Origin: Stutzerimonas stutzeri
GTDB lineage: Bacteria; Pseudomonadota; Gammaproteobacteria; Pseudomonadales; Pseudomonadaceae
Direction of reading: 5' to 3'
DNA length: 64,000 nucleotides
NCBI RefSeq assembly: GCF_009789555.1
Contig: NZ_CP046902.1
Coordinates: forward strand, 4,480,001-4,544,000
The notes under the pieces were generated by a model. The model was given only the letters and a program-made list of their open reading frames with translations. It had not been told where the DNA came from and did not search any database. Each line of letters begins with the position of its first letter. Position 1 is the first letter of the stretch. This document shows, one piece after another, positions 36,416 through 44,526 of this stretch. Both the position numbers and the translations under genes were made by a program.

Positions 36416-36553
36416 TTCGGCTCCGGTGTCATTTCAGCGCCAGGCTGCCTTCAGCCGCGACGCTCGCGCTTGTTCGTAATCAAGGAAGGCCCCTCGCCCC
36501 GGCTTCTAGCATGCAGCTTCGAACAATCCCGGACGCATCCCGGCGGAGGCCCC

Positions 36554-37231
36554 ATGCTTACCGAAACCTCCCTTGTTGCCGCGCTTCGCCGCCATCATCT
36601 GTTCAGCCGACTGCCCGAACCGGCGATGCAGGAGGTCTGCGCATCGGCCAACCTCAAACGGTTGCCCGCGGGCGCATCGCTGTTCCACCAGGGAGACAGG
36701 GCGGAACGGTTCTATTTTCTGTTCAGCGGCCAGGTGAAGCTGCACCGCGTGGTCAGCGACGGCCAGGAGAAGCTGGTGGAGGTGATCCGTGGCGGCGAAT
36801 CCTTCGCCGAAGCGCTGCTGTTCACTGGCGCGCCGAACTATCCGGTCAGCGCCAGCGCGTTGAAGGCCAGCCTCGTCGCCAGCCTGCATGGCCCGCATTA
36901 CCGGCGCATGCTCGAACAGCACCCAAGCATCTGCCTGGACATTCTCGCCACGCTGAGTATCCGCCTGCACCAGCGGATGAACGAGATCGACACCCTGACG
37001 CTGGCCAACGCCAGCCACCGCGTGGTGCGTTTTCTCTACCAGTCGCAGGAGGACGACAGCGGCGTGGTCACCCTCGATATCCCCAAGCGGCTGATCGCCT
37101 CCAAGCTGGGTATCCAACCGGAAACGTTTTCCCGCATCCTCCATCGGCTGATCGAGTCGGGAATGATCAACGTGCATCGCCGCCGCATCGAAATACTCGA
37201 CAGCCAGGGCCTGGCCACCTACCGGGATTGA
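36554..37231 (+). CDS. dnrS: CRP/FNR-family regulator, DNR subgroup (DnrS-like)
   Basis: 225 residues from the ATG at 36554, after GGAGG. It has a cyclic-nucleotide-binding-like N-terminal domain (LFHQGDRAERFYFLFSGQVKL near 44-64), a long dimer helix and a C-terminal HTH with the FNR-type recognition helix (QPETFSRILHRL near 194-205). The four N-terminal cysteines of FNR/ANR are missing, so it is not an oxygen-sensing Fe-S protein; DNR proteins sense NO through heme. P. stutzeri has several DNR paralogues, and the one beside nrdD is, as I recall, DnrS. The paralogue name is less sure than the family. Confidence 0.85.
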   Translation: MLTETSLVAALRRHHLFSRLPEPAMQEVCASANLKRLPAGASLFHQGDRAERFYFLFSGQVKLHRVVSDGQEKLVEVIRGGESFAEALLFTGAPNYPVSASALKASLVASLHGPHYRRMLEQHPSICLDILATLSIRLHQRMNEIDTLTLANASHRVVRFLYQSQEDDSGVVTLDIPKRLIASKLGIQPETFSRILHRLIESGMINVHRRRIEILDSQGLATYRD

Positions 37232-37254
37232 CCTGCGGCGAATTGTCCCAGCTC

Positions 37255-37268
37255 TTGATGATCGTCAA
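37255..37268. promoter_or_regulatory. ANR/DNR box upstream of the DGC-domain gene
   Basis: TTGAT-GATC-GTCAA, a near-perfect FNR-family site, lies about 65 bases before the gene at 37326. This is a usual distance for an activating class II site plus a short leader. Confidence 0.65.
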
Positions 37269-37325
37269 GGGCCGTCAGGGATCTGGACGGGATACTGCGC
37301 AGACCTGTCGGATAAGGAGAACAGC

Positions 37326-37721
37326 ATGCCGACGCCTCGCCTGCCCCTGGTGTATTCCTGCTCGGGCTGCTCCAACGTTGCGCAGTTGGCCAATACGCTC
37401 GCGGTGCGCCTCGATCGCGCCGGTCTGGCTGAGATGTCCTGCATTGCCGGTATCGGCGGGCGGGTCGGCTCGTTGGTCAACAAGGCCAACTCGGGTCGAC
37501 CGATCCTGGCGAACGACGGCTGCCCGCTGCATTGCGCCCGCGCCTGCCTGGCCCAGCACGCGGTGACCGCCGATGTGCACATCACTCTCAGCCGCTACGG
37601 TTTGCGCAAGCGCTACCGTGAAGACTGCTCCGGGGCCGAAGCCGATGCGCTGTTCGAAGACATGTGCAACATCCTCGCCAGCGATCGCATGAGACGGCAA
37701 GACCGGCCGCATTCGGTGTAG
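37326..37721 (+). CDS. DGC-domain putative zinc-binding protein
   Basis: 131 residues after AAGGAG. Conserved cysteine patterns of the DGC family are visible: YSCSGCSNVAQ near 10-20, MSCIAGIGG near 37-45 and the eponymous NDGCPLHCARAC near 62-73. The function is unknown; zinc or other metal binding is predicted from the cysteines. An ANR/DNR box upstream and its place beside nrdD, dnrS and the ubi genes suggest a role in anaerobic or NO-exposed growth. Confidence 0.8.
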   Translation: MPTPRLPLVYSCSGCSNVAQLANTLAVRLDRAGLAEMSCIAGIGGRVGSLVNKANSGRPILANDGCPLHCARACLAQHAVTADVHITLSRYGLRKRYREDCSGAEADALFEDMCNILASDRMRRQDRPHSV

Positions 37722-37741
37722 CGCCGCGCGCCCATGCCTGA

Positions 37742-38236
37742 TCAGGCATTGGCCATCCGTTCAGTGCCGGCTTGTGCGACTTCCTCTCCGGCGCTGCGCA
37801 ACAGCTTCCACAACCAAGGCGGCAACAGGTCCGGGTCAAGGCTGTCGATCAGGTTCTTGATCGCCAGCCCCAGCTCGGTATCGCCCTCGATTACCAGCCG
37901 ACGACGGAAGAACAAGGTGTCCGGATCTTCCTGGCGACTGGCAAGTAACAAAAACTCCCGCCAGTTGCCTTTGATGGTCACCTCCACCGGCGCCTGCTCG
38001 GCGATACGCAATCGCTGGCGATCGCAGGTCAGGGACCAGGCAAGCTTGAGGTCGACCACTTCCAGGCGCATCCAGTGCCCCTCGAGCGCTTCGAAGGCGC
38101 CCTCGGCCAGGGGCTCGGCAAACACCTGTCCGAGACTGCGCTCAAGGGCGATGCGCTGCAGCAGGAACGGCGTTCGTGCAGCCAGCGGTAGCAGGTGCTC
38201 ACCCAGTTTCAACAGCCGCGCACGAGGCTTCAGCAT
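37742..38236 (-). CDS. ubiT: UbiT, SCP2-domain factor for O2-independent ubiquinone synthesis
   Basis: 164 residues from the ATG at 38234-38236, overlapping the ubiV stop by a few bases. An SCP2-like lipid-binding domain is visible (GHWMRLEVVDLKLAWSLTC, APVEVTIKGNWREFLLLAS, DTLFFRRRLVIEGDTELGLAIKN). UbiT (YhbT) works with UbiU and UbiV to hydroxylate the ubiquinone ring without oxygen, probably carrying hydrophobic intermediates. It is the last gene of ubiU-ubiV-ubiT here. The much longer upstream frame lies inside ubiV and is not real. Confidence 0.88.
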   Translation of the reverse strand: MLKPRARLLKLGEHLLPLAARTPFLLQRIALERSLGQVFAEPLAEGAFEALEGHWMRLEVVDLKLAWSLTCDRQRLRIAEQAPVEVTIKGNWREFLLLASRQEDPDTLFFRRRLVIEGDTELGLAIKNLIDSLDPDLLPPWLWKLLRSAGEEVAQAGTERMANA

Positions 38237-39120
38237 AAGCCGGCCTCCTCTGCGCGCCGCATGCCCGGTTCGCCGTGCCAGTACCCGTTGCAGCCTTCGA
38301 CGGCGAGCGGTGGCAAGCCACCCTTGCGAACCGTATCGAATGCAGCGATCACCTCGCCCATCCCCGACGCCCGTGGGCTCAAGCGCAGCAAGTCGGCGCC
38401 GCTTTCGACCAGCGCCGGGTAGTCCGCCAGCAGGTTGCTGACCGAGGCGGACAGGGTCTGGATGCCGTTGAGGGTAAACAGAGCCTCGCCTTCCTGGCTC
38501 AGCAGCGCGATACCTTCGGGATAGTGCTGACAGCAGAACTGGCAATCGTCTTTCGGCCGGTTTTCAGCACGCGCGGTAAAACAGCGCGCCGAATAGGCCA
38601 GCGGCAGGTGGCCATAGGCGAACACCTCGATTTCCGGCATCGCGACATCGAGCCGCGACAGCTGCGCGCGCGCGTCCCGGAGCATCGCTCCAGACATTTC
38701 AACCGGCGGTACCCAGCGCTGCATACCGCTGCGGACCAGTTCGGCCAGGGCGTAGCCGTTGTAAAGGTTAAGTGCCGGTCCTGCAACGAAGGGTAGGCGC
38801 CGCTCGGACAGGTAGTGCACCGCGCCCATGTCGTTGGCTTCCACCAGCAGCTCGCCGTTGTCGCACAGGCGGCGCAAACCCGACAGCTCCGATGCGGCCT
38901 CGACCAGCGTCAGGCCGCAGAGCACGGGCTGCGCCGCCGATTGCTGGGCCAGCTCGCGCGCCAGTCCGATCCAATCGTCCAGGCTCAGGTCACGGCGTTT
39001 GGAGCAGACGGTCTCCCCCAGGTAAATGACATCCAGCGGCTGGCTGGCCATGTCGGCATAAAAGTCCAGCGTACGCTGGCGATCCCAGTAGAACAGCACG
39101 GGGCCGAGGCTGAGTTTCAT
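38230..39120 (-). CDS. ubiV: UbiV, U32-family Fe-S hydroxylation protein
   Basis: 296 residues from the ATG at 39118-39120. A peptidase-U32-family member with the [4Fe-4S] cysteine set of UbiV: Cys39 (GETVCSKRR) and the later ARCFTAR plus DDCQFCCQ cluster. It pairs with UbiU for anaerobic ring hydroxylation in ubiquinone synthesis. It is 23 bases below ubiU and overlaps ubiT, so the three form one operon. Confidence 0.9.
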   Translation of the reverse strand: MKLSLGPVLFYWDRQRTLDFYADMASQPLDVIYLGETVCSKRRDLSLDDWIGLARELAQQSAAQPVLCGLTLVEAASELSGLRRLCDNGELLVEANDMGAVHYLSERRLPFVAGPALNLYNGYALAELVRSGMQRWVPPVEMSGAMLRDARAQLSRLDVAMPEIEVFAYGHLPLAYSARCFTARAENRPKDDCQFCCQHYPEGIALLSQEGEALFTLNGIQTLSASVSNLLADYPALVESGADLLRLSPRASGMGEVIAAFDTVRKGGLPPLAVEGCNGYWHGEPGMRRAEEAGLC

Positions 39121-39143
39121 GGGTTGGCTCCTCGCGGAAAGAT

Positions 39144-40139
39144 TCACTGCCACGCTCGGTGATAAGCGCCGAGCGTCGTTTGCGAGCCCTCGGAGAGCCC
39201 ACCCAGCACCTCGCGCCAGCCGGGCTGGACTACGTAATGCTGCGGCGCCTGCAGATAGGCATCGAGCGCTGCGCGCCAGACCCGGGTCACCTGCTCGACA
39301 TAAGCGGGGCTGCGCTGGCGGCCTTCGATCTTCATCGCGGTGACGCCGATGCTTGCCAGTTCCGGAATCAGCGCAAGGGTGTTCAGGCTGGTGGGCTCTT
39401 CCAGTGCATGGAAGCGTTTGCCGTTGACCATGAAGCGCCCCTTGCAGAGGGTCGGGTAGCCCGCGGATTCGCCCTCGGCGTAGCGATCGATGAGCACACC
39501 GTTCAAGCGCGAGGTGAGGCCTTCCGGCTCTTCGCTCCAGCGCACCGCCTTGGCAGGCGAGCAGACCCCGCACAGGTTCGGTGACTCGCCGGTGAGGTAG
39601 GACGATAGATGGCAGCGTCCTTCGGCCATGATGCACAGGCTGCCGAAGGCGAAGACTTCGATCGGTACCGGGCTGCTGGCGGCGACCTGCTTGACCTGCC
39701 TGAGCGACAGGACCCGAGGCAATACCGCGCGCTTGATGCCGTAGCGCTGGTGGTAGAACGCCAAGGCTGCGGCATTGGTCGCCGAGCCCTGGACGGACAG
39801 GTGCAGCGTGAGCTGAGGATGGCGCTTGGCCGCATAGCCCAGCACGCCGGGGTCTGCGGCAATCAACGCATCGACGCCCATGTCGGCCGCCCGGTCCACT
39901 GCTCGCTGCCAGCGCGACCAGCCCTCCGGCTGGGCATAGGTATTGACGGCCACATAGAGTTGACGGCCTTTCTCGCGGATCAGTTGCAGACCCTTGTCCA
40001 GCTGTTTGTCATCCAGATTCAGGCCGGCGAAATGACGGGCGTTGGTGTCGTCCCGAAAACCGACATAGATGGCATCGGCGCCCTGCTGGACGGCGGCCTT
40101 TAGCGCGGGCAGGCTACCTGCCGGGCAGACCAAGTGCAT
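39144..40139 (-). CDS. ubiU: UbiU, U32-family Fe-S hydroxylation protein
   Basis: A 331-residue U32-family protein with FGSLCIMAEGRCHLSSYL and ESPNLCGVCSPAK, the cysteines that bind a [4Fe-4S] cluster, plus a later Cys in TLCKGRFMVNGKRF. The N-terminus LVCPAGSLPALKAAVQQGADAIYVG is typical. It forms a heterodimer with UbiV and supplies ubiquinone for denitrification when O2-dependent hydroxylases fail. An ANR/DNR box lies about 110 bases upstream. Confidence 0.92.
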   Translation of the reverse strand: MHLVCPAGSLPALKAAVQQGADAIYVGFRDDTNARHFAGLNLDDKQLDKGLQLIREKGRQLYVAVNTYAQPEGWSRWQRAVDRAADMGVDALIAADPGVLGYAAKRHPQLTLHLSVQGSATNAAALAFYHQRYGIKRAVLPRVLSLRQVKQVAASSPVPIEVFAFGSLCIMAEGRCHLSSYLTGESPNLCGVCSPAKAVRWSEEPEGLTSRLNGVLIDRYAEGESAGYPTLCKGRFMVNGKRFHALEEPTSLNTLALIPELASIGVTAMKIEGRQRSPAYVEQVTRVWRAALDAYLQAPQHYVVQPGWREVLGGLSEGSQTTLGAYHRAWQ

Positions 40140-40243
40140 GGCAACTCCCTAGACGTGCGGTTCATGCTCGCCGGGCCAGCGGCGCGGCGCCCGTCCCGGT
40201 CGGACGAGAGGCGGCAGTCTAGGTAGCCGACCCGAGGTCGGCA

Positions 40244-40257
40244 TTGATGAAGGTCAA
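40244..40257. promoter_or_regulatory. ANR/DNR box upstream of ubiUVT
   Basis: TTGAT-GAAG-GTCAA lies about 105-118 bases before the ubiU start codon. It predicts anaerobic or NO-dependent induction of the O2-independent ubiquinone operon. Confidence 0.65.
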
Positions 40258-40340
40258 GGGCGGGAGCAGCGCGTCACCGGCACGCTCGATGAGCCTGGAT
40301 AGACGGGCATCGCCTGTCGCTCACGACCTGCGGCGTGCTG

Positions 40341-40550
40341 TCATATGCCCTCGTCTCCCTCGAACTCTTCCGTCGCACGCGCCACCATCTGCCGCCACGA
40401 GCCGGACTCTTCGGCCAGCAGGCGCATCGCCTTGAGGCTGGCGACGAATGCCTGCTGATAATGTTGCGGGTCGTTCTCGCTGGCCGCGCGTTCGGCATGG
40501 GCCAGCGCCTCGGTCAGCAGCGCGTCGAACTGGTCATGGTCCAGGGCCAT
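40341..40550 (-). CDS. Small hypothetical helical protein
   Basis: 69 residues from the ATG at 40548-40550, preceded by GAGGAG. Predicted to be helical and cytoplasmic (HDQFDALLTEALAHAERAA, QQAFVASLKAMRLLAEE, acidic end EEFEGDEGI). No family recognised. It sits between ubiU and norR on the same strand. Confidence 0.65.
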   Translation of the reverse strand: MALDHDQFDALLTEALAHAERAASENDPQHYQQAFVASLKAMRLLAEESGSWRQMVARATEEFEGDEGI

Positions 40551-40681
40551 GGAAATCTCCTCGTTGGGTAGTGGTCTGCAGCTTAGACCACCCCACAGCC
40601 GGTACGACTCGTACCGATTGGCGGCAAAGAGCGACCGCCCGCTTGCCACCTGCGTTGCAGACGAGGCGCCCACCGCACGGG

Positions 40682-42211
40682 TTACTTGAGCCTCAGGCGC
40701 CTCGCCAGCTTGTGCAGGTTGCTGGCGTCGACATCCAGTAACCGCGCCGCCTGCGCCCAGTTTTCGCCACTGGCCTGCAACGCACGGATGATCGCCTGCC
40801 GCTGAGCGTCATCGACCACTTCGCGCAGCGAGACGATCCCAGCTTCGGTCGGCAACGGCTGCGGTTCGGCAAGGGGAGCGAGCGAGGCGCCCTGCACGCT
40901 GTCCAGGTCGAGCAGATCGGGTTCGAGGGTGAGAATCTCACTGCGCGAGGCACCACGGCTGAGCAATCGCAACGCCGCGCGGCTGATGACATGCTCCAGT
41001 TCCCGTACGTTGCCGGGCCAGCCATATCCCAACAGCGCCCGTTCCGCCGCCGGCGACAACCGCATGCTGCGCAGGCCCAATCGGGCGCGGTTCAGTTCAA
41101 GGAAGTAGCCGGCCAGGATCAACACATCATTGCCGCGTTCGCGCAGCGGTGGAATCGGCGCCGGGTAGACCGACAGGCGGTGATAGAGATCGGCTCGGAA
41201 ATGCCCATCGCGCACGCTTTCCCGCAGGTTGCGATTGGTCGCGGCGATGATCCGCACGTCGACCTGCCGCGGCTTGTCTGCTCCGAGCCGCTGAATCTCG
41301 CCGTTCTGCAGGGTGCGGAGCAGCTTGGCCTGGACCACCAGCGGCAGCTCCCCGACCTCGTCCAGCACCAGGGTGCCGCCATTGGCCGCATCGAAACGAC
41401 CGGGCCGGTCCGTCGTGGCACCAGAAAAAGCCCCCTTGACGTGGCCGAACAGCTCACTTTCGGCCAACGACTCGGGCAATGCCGCACAATTGACCAGCAC
41501 CAGCGGCTTGTTCCGGCGCCGAGAATGACGGTGCAGCCAGCGCGCGAACAGCTCCTTGCCCACGCCGGTTTCGCCTAGCAGTAGCACCGGCAACTCGGAA
41601 TCGGCGACCACCTCCAACTCCCTCAGCAACTCGGCAACGACCTGGCTCTGGCCGAGAATCTCACTGTCGCCCGGCACCTGCATGGGCTCCAGCGCATCGC
41701 TGCGAGCCAGGCGCAAGCCACGATTTTCATGCTCCAGCCGAGTGGTGCGAATCGCCGCCTCGATCACCAACGTATAGCGCTGCAAATCGCGTCGCGCCTC
41801 GTCATCGAAGGTGCCGGCATGCAGTGCATCGAGGGTCAGCGCGCCCCAAAGCTTGCCTTCCACGTACAGGCTGACGCCCATGCAATCGTGTACCGGCAAG
41901 GGTTCGCCGGCGTGCGCGTCGAGCAATCCATCGTAGGGATCGGGAAGCCGACTATCGGGCTCGAACCAGGTGGGATCGCGTTGCGACAGGATCGCAGCGA
42001 GCCGCGGGTGCTGAGCTACCACGAAGCGCCGGCCGAGCACCTCCTGCACCAGCCCCACGGCCGCCAACGGGCGCAGCGTGCCTTCGTCGAGACGCAGCAG
42101 CACCACCGCGCCGCAGCGAAAACGCTGGTGCAGGGTATGCACGAGACGCTGCAGGCGAACCGCATTGGGCAGCTCGGTAATAAGGTCGGCCAGCAATGTT
42201 TCTTCCAGCAT
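40682..42211 (-). CDS. norR: NorR, NO-responsive sigma-54 activator
   Basis: 509 residues with an N-terminal GAF domain (about 1-170) that senses NO through a ferrous centre, and an AAA+ sigma-54 interaction domain. The latter has Walker A (GETGVGKE near 218) and the GAFSGAT motif that contacts sigma-54, followed by TLVLDEVGELPL and the arginine finger region. A C-terminal Fis-type HTH completes it (NWAQAARLLDVDASNLHKLARR). It is divergent from dnrN, and three GGT-N7-ACC sites and a -24/-12 promoter lie in between. Confidence 0.92.
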   Translation of the reverse strand: MLEETLLADLITELPNAVRLQRLVHTLHQRFRCGAVVLLRLDEGTLRPLAAVGLVQEVLGRRFVVAQHPRLAAILSQRDPTWFEPDSRLPDPYDGLLDAHAGEPLPVHDCMGVSLYVEGKLWGALTLDALHAGTFDDEARRDLQRYTLVIEAAIRTTRLEHENRGLRLARSDALEPMQVPGDSEILGQSQVVAELLRELEVVADSELPVLLLGETGVGKELFARWLHRHSRRRNKPLVLVNCAALPESLAESELFGHVKGAFSGATTDRPGRFDAANGGTLVLDEVGELPLVVQAKLLRTLQNGEIQRLGADKPRQVDVRIIAATNRNLRESVRDGHFRADLYHRLSVYPAPIPPLRERGNDVLILAGYFLELNRARLGLRSMRLSPAAERALLGYGWPGNVRELEHVISRAALRLLSRGASRSEILTLEPDLLDLDSVQGASLAPLAEPQPLPTEAGIVSLREVVDDAQRQAIIRALQASGENWAQAARLLDVDASNLHKLARRLRLK

Positions 42212-42267
42212 GGTATCTCATACCCTTTGGGTTTTATTTACCCTAAACCAACCGGGTAAGTTCTACC
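42212..42267. promoter_or_regulatory. Three NorR enhancer sites
   Basis: GGT-N7-ACC occurs three times: 42212-42224, 42230-42242 and 42255-42267. NorR in E. coli and Ralstonia binds three such GT-N7-AC sites to build its active oligomer. The first site abuts the norR start codon, suggesting autoregulation. Confidence 0.8.
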
Positions 42268-42307
42268 ATCTGTAATTTTAATCCTTTTATAATCAATGAC
42301 TTGTGTA

Positions 42308-42322
42308 TGGCATACGGCTTGC
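42308..42322 (+). promoter_or_regulatory. Sigma-54 (-24/-12) promoter of dnrN
   Basis: TGGCATACGGCTTGC matches TGGCAC-N5-TTGC with one mismatch and the invariant GG-N10-GC spacing. It lies 41-86 bases downstream of the NorR sites and 38 bases before the dnrN start. Confidence 0.8.
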
Positions 42323-42359
42323 GTTGTGCTCATCAACCTGAACCGTGGAAGCCCTTGCC

Positions 42360-43076
42360 ATGACCACCGCGCTTACCGAGCAAACCCTGGGCAATCTCGC
42401 CTGCCTCATCCCCGGGGCCACCCGTGTGTTTCGCCATCACAAGCTGGACTTCTGCTGCGGCGGCAATACCTCGCTGCGCGAGGCGGCCCGGCAGCGCAAC
42501 CTTGACCTCAAGGCCCTGGCGGATGAACTCGCGGCGCTCAGCCGCGACCCGGCGGCCGAGCCGGACTGGCGAAACGCGCCGATAGGCACGCTGATCGAAC
42601 ACATCCTCAAGCGCTTCCACGAGCGTCATCGCGAGCAGCTCCCTGAACTGATCCGCCTGGCCAACCGCGTCGAGCAGGTGCATGGCAAGACAGAGGGCTG
42701 CCCGGCGGGGCTCGCCGAGCATCTCTGGCGAATGCAGCAGGAACTGGAAAGCCACATGCTCAAGGAAGAACAGATCCTGTTTCCCCTGCTGCGTCGCGAC
42801 ATGGCGCTGCCGCAGACCCAGGGGCCCATCGCGATGATGCGCTACGAGCATGACCAGCACGGTGCCGCGCTGGAGCGCCTGGCCGAGCTGACCGATGACA
42901 TCACCGTGCCGGCGGGCGCATGCAACACCTGGCGCGCCCTCTATCGGGGCCTCGAGGAGCTGCGCGACGACCTGATGCAGCACATTCACCTGGAGAACAA
43001 CATCCTGTTCCTCAGCGCGTCCGCTCGGCCCAGCGGCAGCGAACCGGATCGACCCGGCGCACCGCTCGCGCGGTAA
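42360..43076 (+). CDS. dnrN: RIC-family iron-sulfur cluster repair di-iron protein (DnrN/YtfE/ScdA)
   Basis: 238 residues from the ATG at 42360, eight bases after GGAAG; an ATG at 42345 is an alternative. The N-terminal ScdA domain with CCGG (HHKLDFCCGGNTSLREA near 24-40) is followed by a hemerythrin-like domain whose His/Glu ligands are visible (HILKRFHERHREQL, ESHMLKEEQILFP, YEHDQHGAALERL, HIHLENNILF). It repairs Fe-S clusters damaged by NO and is expected to be switched on by NorR. Confidence 0.92.
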   Translation: MTTALTEQTLGNLACLIPGATRVFRHHKLDFCCGGNTSLREAARQRNLDLKALADELAALSRDPAAEPDWRNAPIGTLIEHILKRFHERHREQLPELIRLANRVEQVHGKTEGCPAGLAEHLWRMQQELESHMLKEEQILFPLLRRDMALPQTQGPIAMMRYEHDQHGAALERLAELTDDITVPAGACNTWRALYRGLEELRDDLMQHIHLENNILFLSASARPSGSEPDRPGAPLAR

Positions 43077-43086
43077 TGGAGAGGAC

Positions 43087-43290
43087 ATGAAAGGGATCAT
43101 CCAACCCTTGGCGTGGGGCTTGGCCGTGGCGTTGATCCTGGCGCTGGCCAGCGGCGTGGCACTGGAGTTGGCCGTCGGCAACCCGGCGGCGAACGCGCAC
43201 GCCCAGACGCGCTCCCCTGATGCGGTTTCGCCGCCGAACCGCGACACCGGCGCGCATCAATACGTCAGCGCCCATCGCGGGCTAGCCTGA
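43087..43290 (+). CDS. Small hypothetical membrane or secreted protein after dnrN
   Basis: 67 residues with a good GAGAGGAC before the ATG. One N-terminal hydrophobic segment (about 5-28) is followed by a short polar tail. It lies ten bases after dnrN and is probably cotranscribed. No family recognised. Confidence 0.6.
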   Translation: MKGIIQPLAWGLAVALILALASGVALELAVGNPAANAHAQTRSPDAVSPPNRDTGAHQYVSAHRGLA

Positions 43291-43370
43291 TACAACCTCG
43301 GCGGTGCGCGGCGACCGATCGCTCAAGCGGGCCGCCCGAGCGCGATCATTATTAGAACAGGATGCTTTGC

Positions 43371-44054
43371 ATGATACTGCACCGCGTACACAACCAGATT
43401 CTTCGCAGTCACCATCTGTTCGAGCCGTTGAGCGACGAACAGATGGACCAACTGATGAGTGCGAGCCAGTTGCTCAACCTCGACAAGGGCGACAACTTGT
43501 TCCACCAGGGCGAACCGGCCCACTCGTTCTATTTCGTGATATCCGGCGCGGTCAAGATCTACCGGCTGACCCCGGACGGGCAGGAAAAAGTCTTCGAGGT
43601 GATCGGCAACCGGCAGACCTTCGCCGAAGCGATGATGCTCATGGACACACCCAATTACGTCGCTTCGGCGCAGGCCGTCTGCCCAACCCAGGTCTACCGG
43701 TTTGCCAACGCGGCCTACATGCGCCTGCTCGAAGCGAACCAGAAGCTGTCCTTCGCACTGCTCGGCAAGCTGAGCGTACGCCTGCACCAGCGCATCAATG
43801 AAATCGAGACATTGTCGTTGAAGAATGCCACCCACCGCGTGGTGCGCTATCTGATGACCCAACTGGCGCGCCTGAAGGATGAAGGCAACAGCTTCGAACT
43901 GCCGATGGCCAAGCAGCTGATCGCCGGCCACCTGTCGATCCAGCCGGAGACCTTCTCCAGAATCATCCGCCGCTTGATCGACGAAGGCATCATCACCCAG
44001 GAAGGCCGGCAGATCGTTATTCTCGATCGCCAGCGCCTCGAACAGTTCGAATGA
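43371..44054 (+). CDS. dnrD: DNR-type CRP/FNR regulator of denitrification (DnrD)
   Basis: 227 residues from the ATG at 43371, eight bases after AGGA; an ATG at 43362 is less well placed. The length equals P. aeruginosa DNR, and stretches such as SHHLFEPLS, FHQGEPAHSFYFVISG, IYRLTPDGQEKVFEV and the HTH QPETFSRIIRRL match it closely. No N-terminal cysteine cluster, so it senses NO via heme rather than oxygen. It activates nir and nor promoters through TTGAT-N4-ATCAA boxes. It lies within the nir-nor cluster, the position of P. stutzeri dnrD. Confidence 0.9.
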   Translation: MILHRVHNQILRSHHLFEPLSDEQMDQLMSASQLLNLDKGDNLFHQGEPAHSFYFVISGAVKIYRLTPDGQEKVFEVIGNRQTFAEAMMLMDTPNYVASAQAVCPTQVYRFANAAYMRLLEANQKLSFALLGKLSVRLHQRINEIETLSLKNATHRVVRYLMTQLARLKDEGNSFELPMAKQLIAGHLSIQPETFSRIIRRLIDEGIITQEGRQIVILDRQRLEQFE

Positions 44055-44121
44055 TCGCCAGGCGGATGACGACCGTGCGGCGCCGTGGCCGACCCGCCCG
44101 GCCGTGCGGCTTTTCCCGTGG

Positions 44122-44135
44122 TTGATTGCGGTCAA
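44122..44135. promoter_or_regulatory. ANR/DNR box upstream of dnrP
   Basis: TTGAT-TGCG-GTCAA lies about 55-68 bases before the ATG at 44190 and after the dnrD stop. Confidence 0.65.
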
Positions 44136-44189
44136 CCAGAATCGGTCACAGGCCATGGCAAGCTGCCGCTGATGCAAGAGGACATCGCA

Positions 44190-44381
44190 ATGCCCAAGTG
44201 CCTGTACTGCCAGCAACCCCATCCGCCGCAACAATCCGAATGCAGCCAATGTGGCATGCCCCTTCCGGCCTACGCCGACGGTGCACCGGAGCGACGACAG
44301 CGCCGATTCGTCTGGTTCTGCACCGGGCTTGCCGTCTTCTGCGCGGTGATGATCGTCTGGCTGCCGCGCCATCTGTTCTAG
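44190..44381 (+). CDS. dnrP: DnrP-like small zinc-ribbon membrane protein
   Basis: 63 residues from the ATG at 44190, after AGAGGAC; an ATG at 44172 is less likely. An N-terminal zinc ribbon (CLYCQQPHPPQQSECSQC, residues 4-21) is followed by a basic linker and one C-terminal membrane helix (FVWFCTGLAVFCAVMIVWL). It matches my recollection of the small DnrP protein of P. stutzeri nir-nor regions. The function is not established. A DNR box upstream indicates induction during denitrification. Confidence 0.7.
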   Translation: MPKCLYCQQPHPPQQSECSQCGMPLPAYADGAPERRQRRFVWFCTGLAVFCAVMIVWLPRHLF

Positions 44382-44526
44382 GGATGGTGGGCTTAAGACC
44401 CCTGCGAAATTGGCCGATGTCATCACCTGCGACGCGCGCTGGTCCGGCCTCACGCAGGCCCGCGGGGGATCACGCATCACCGAGTCACCGGGCAAGTTCC
44501 GATGGGTGCAAAGCGCGACGGCCGCC

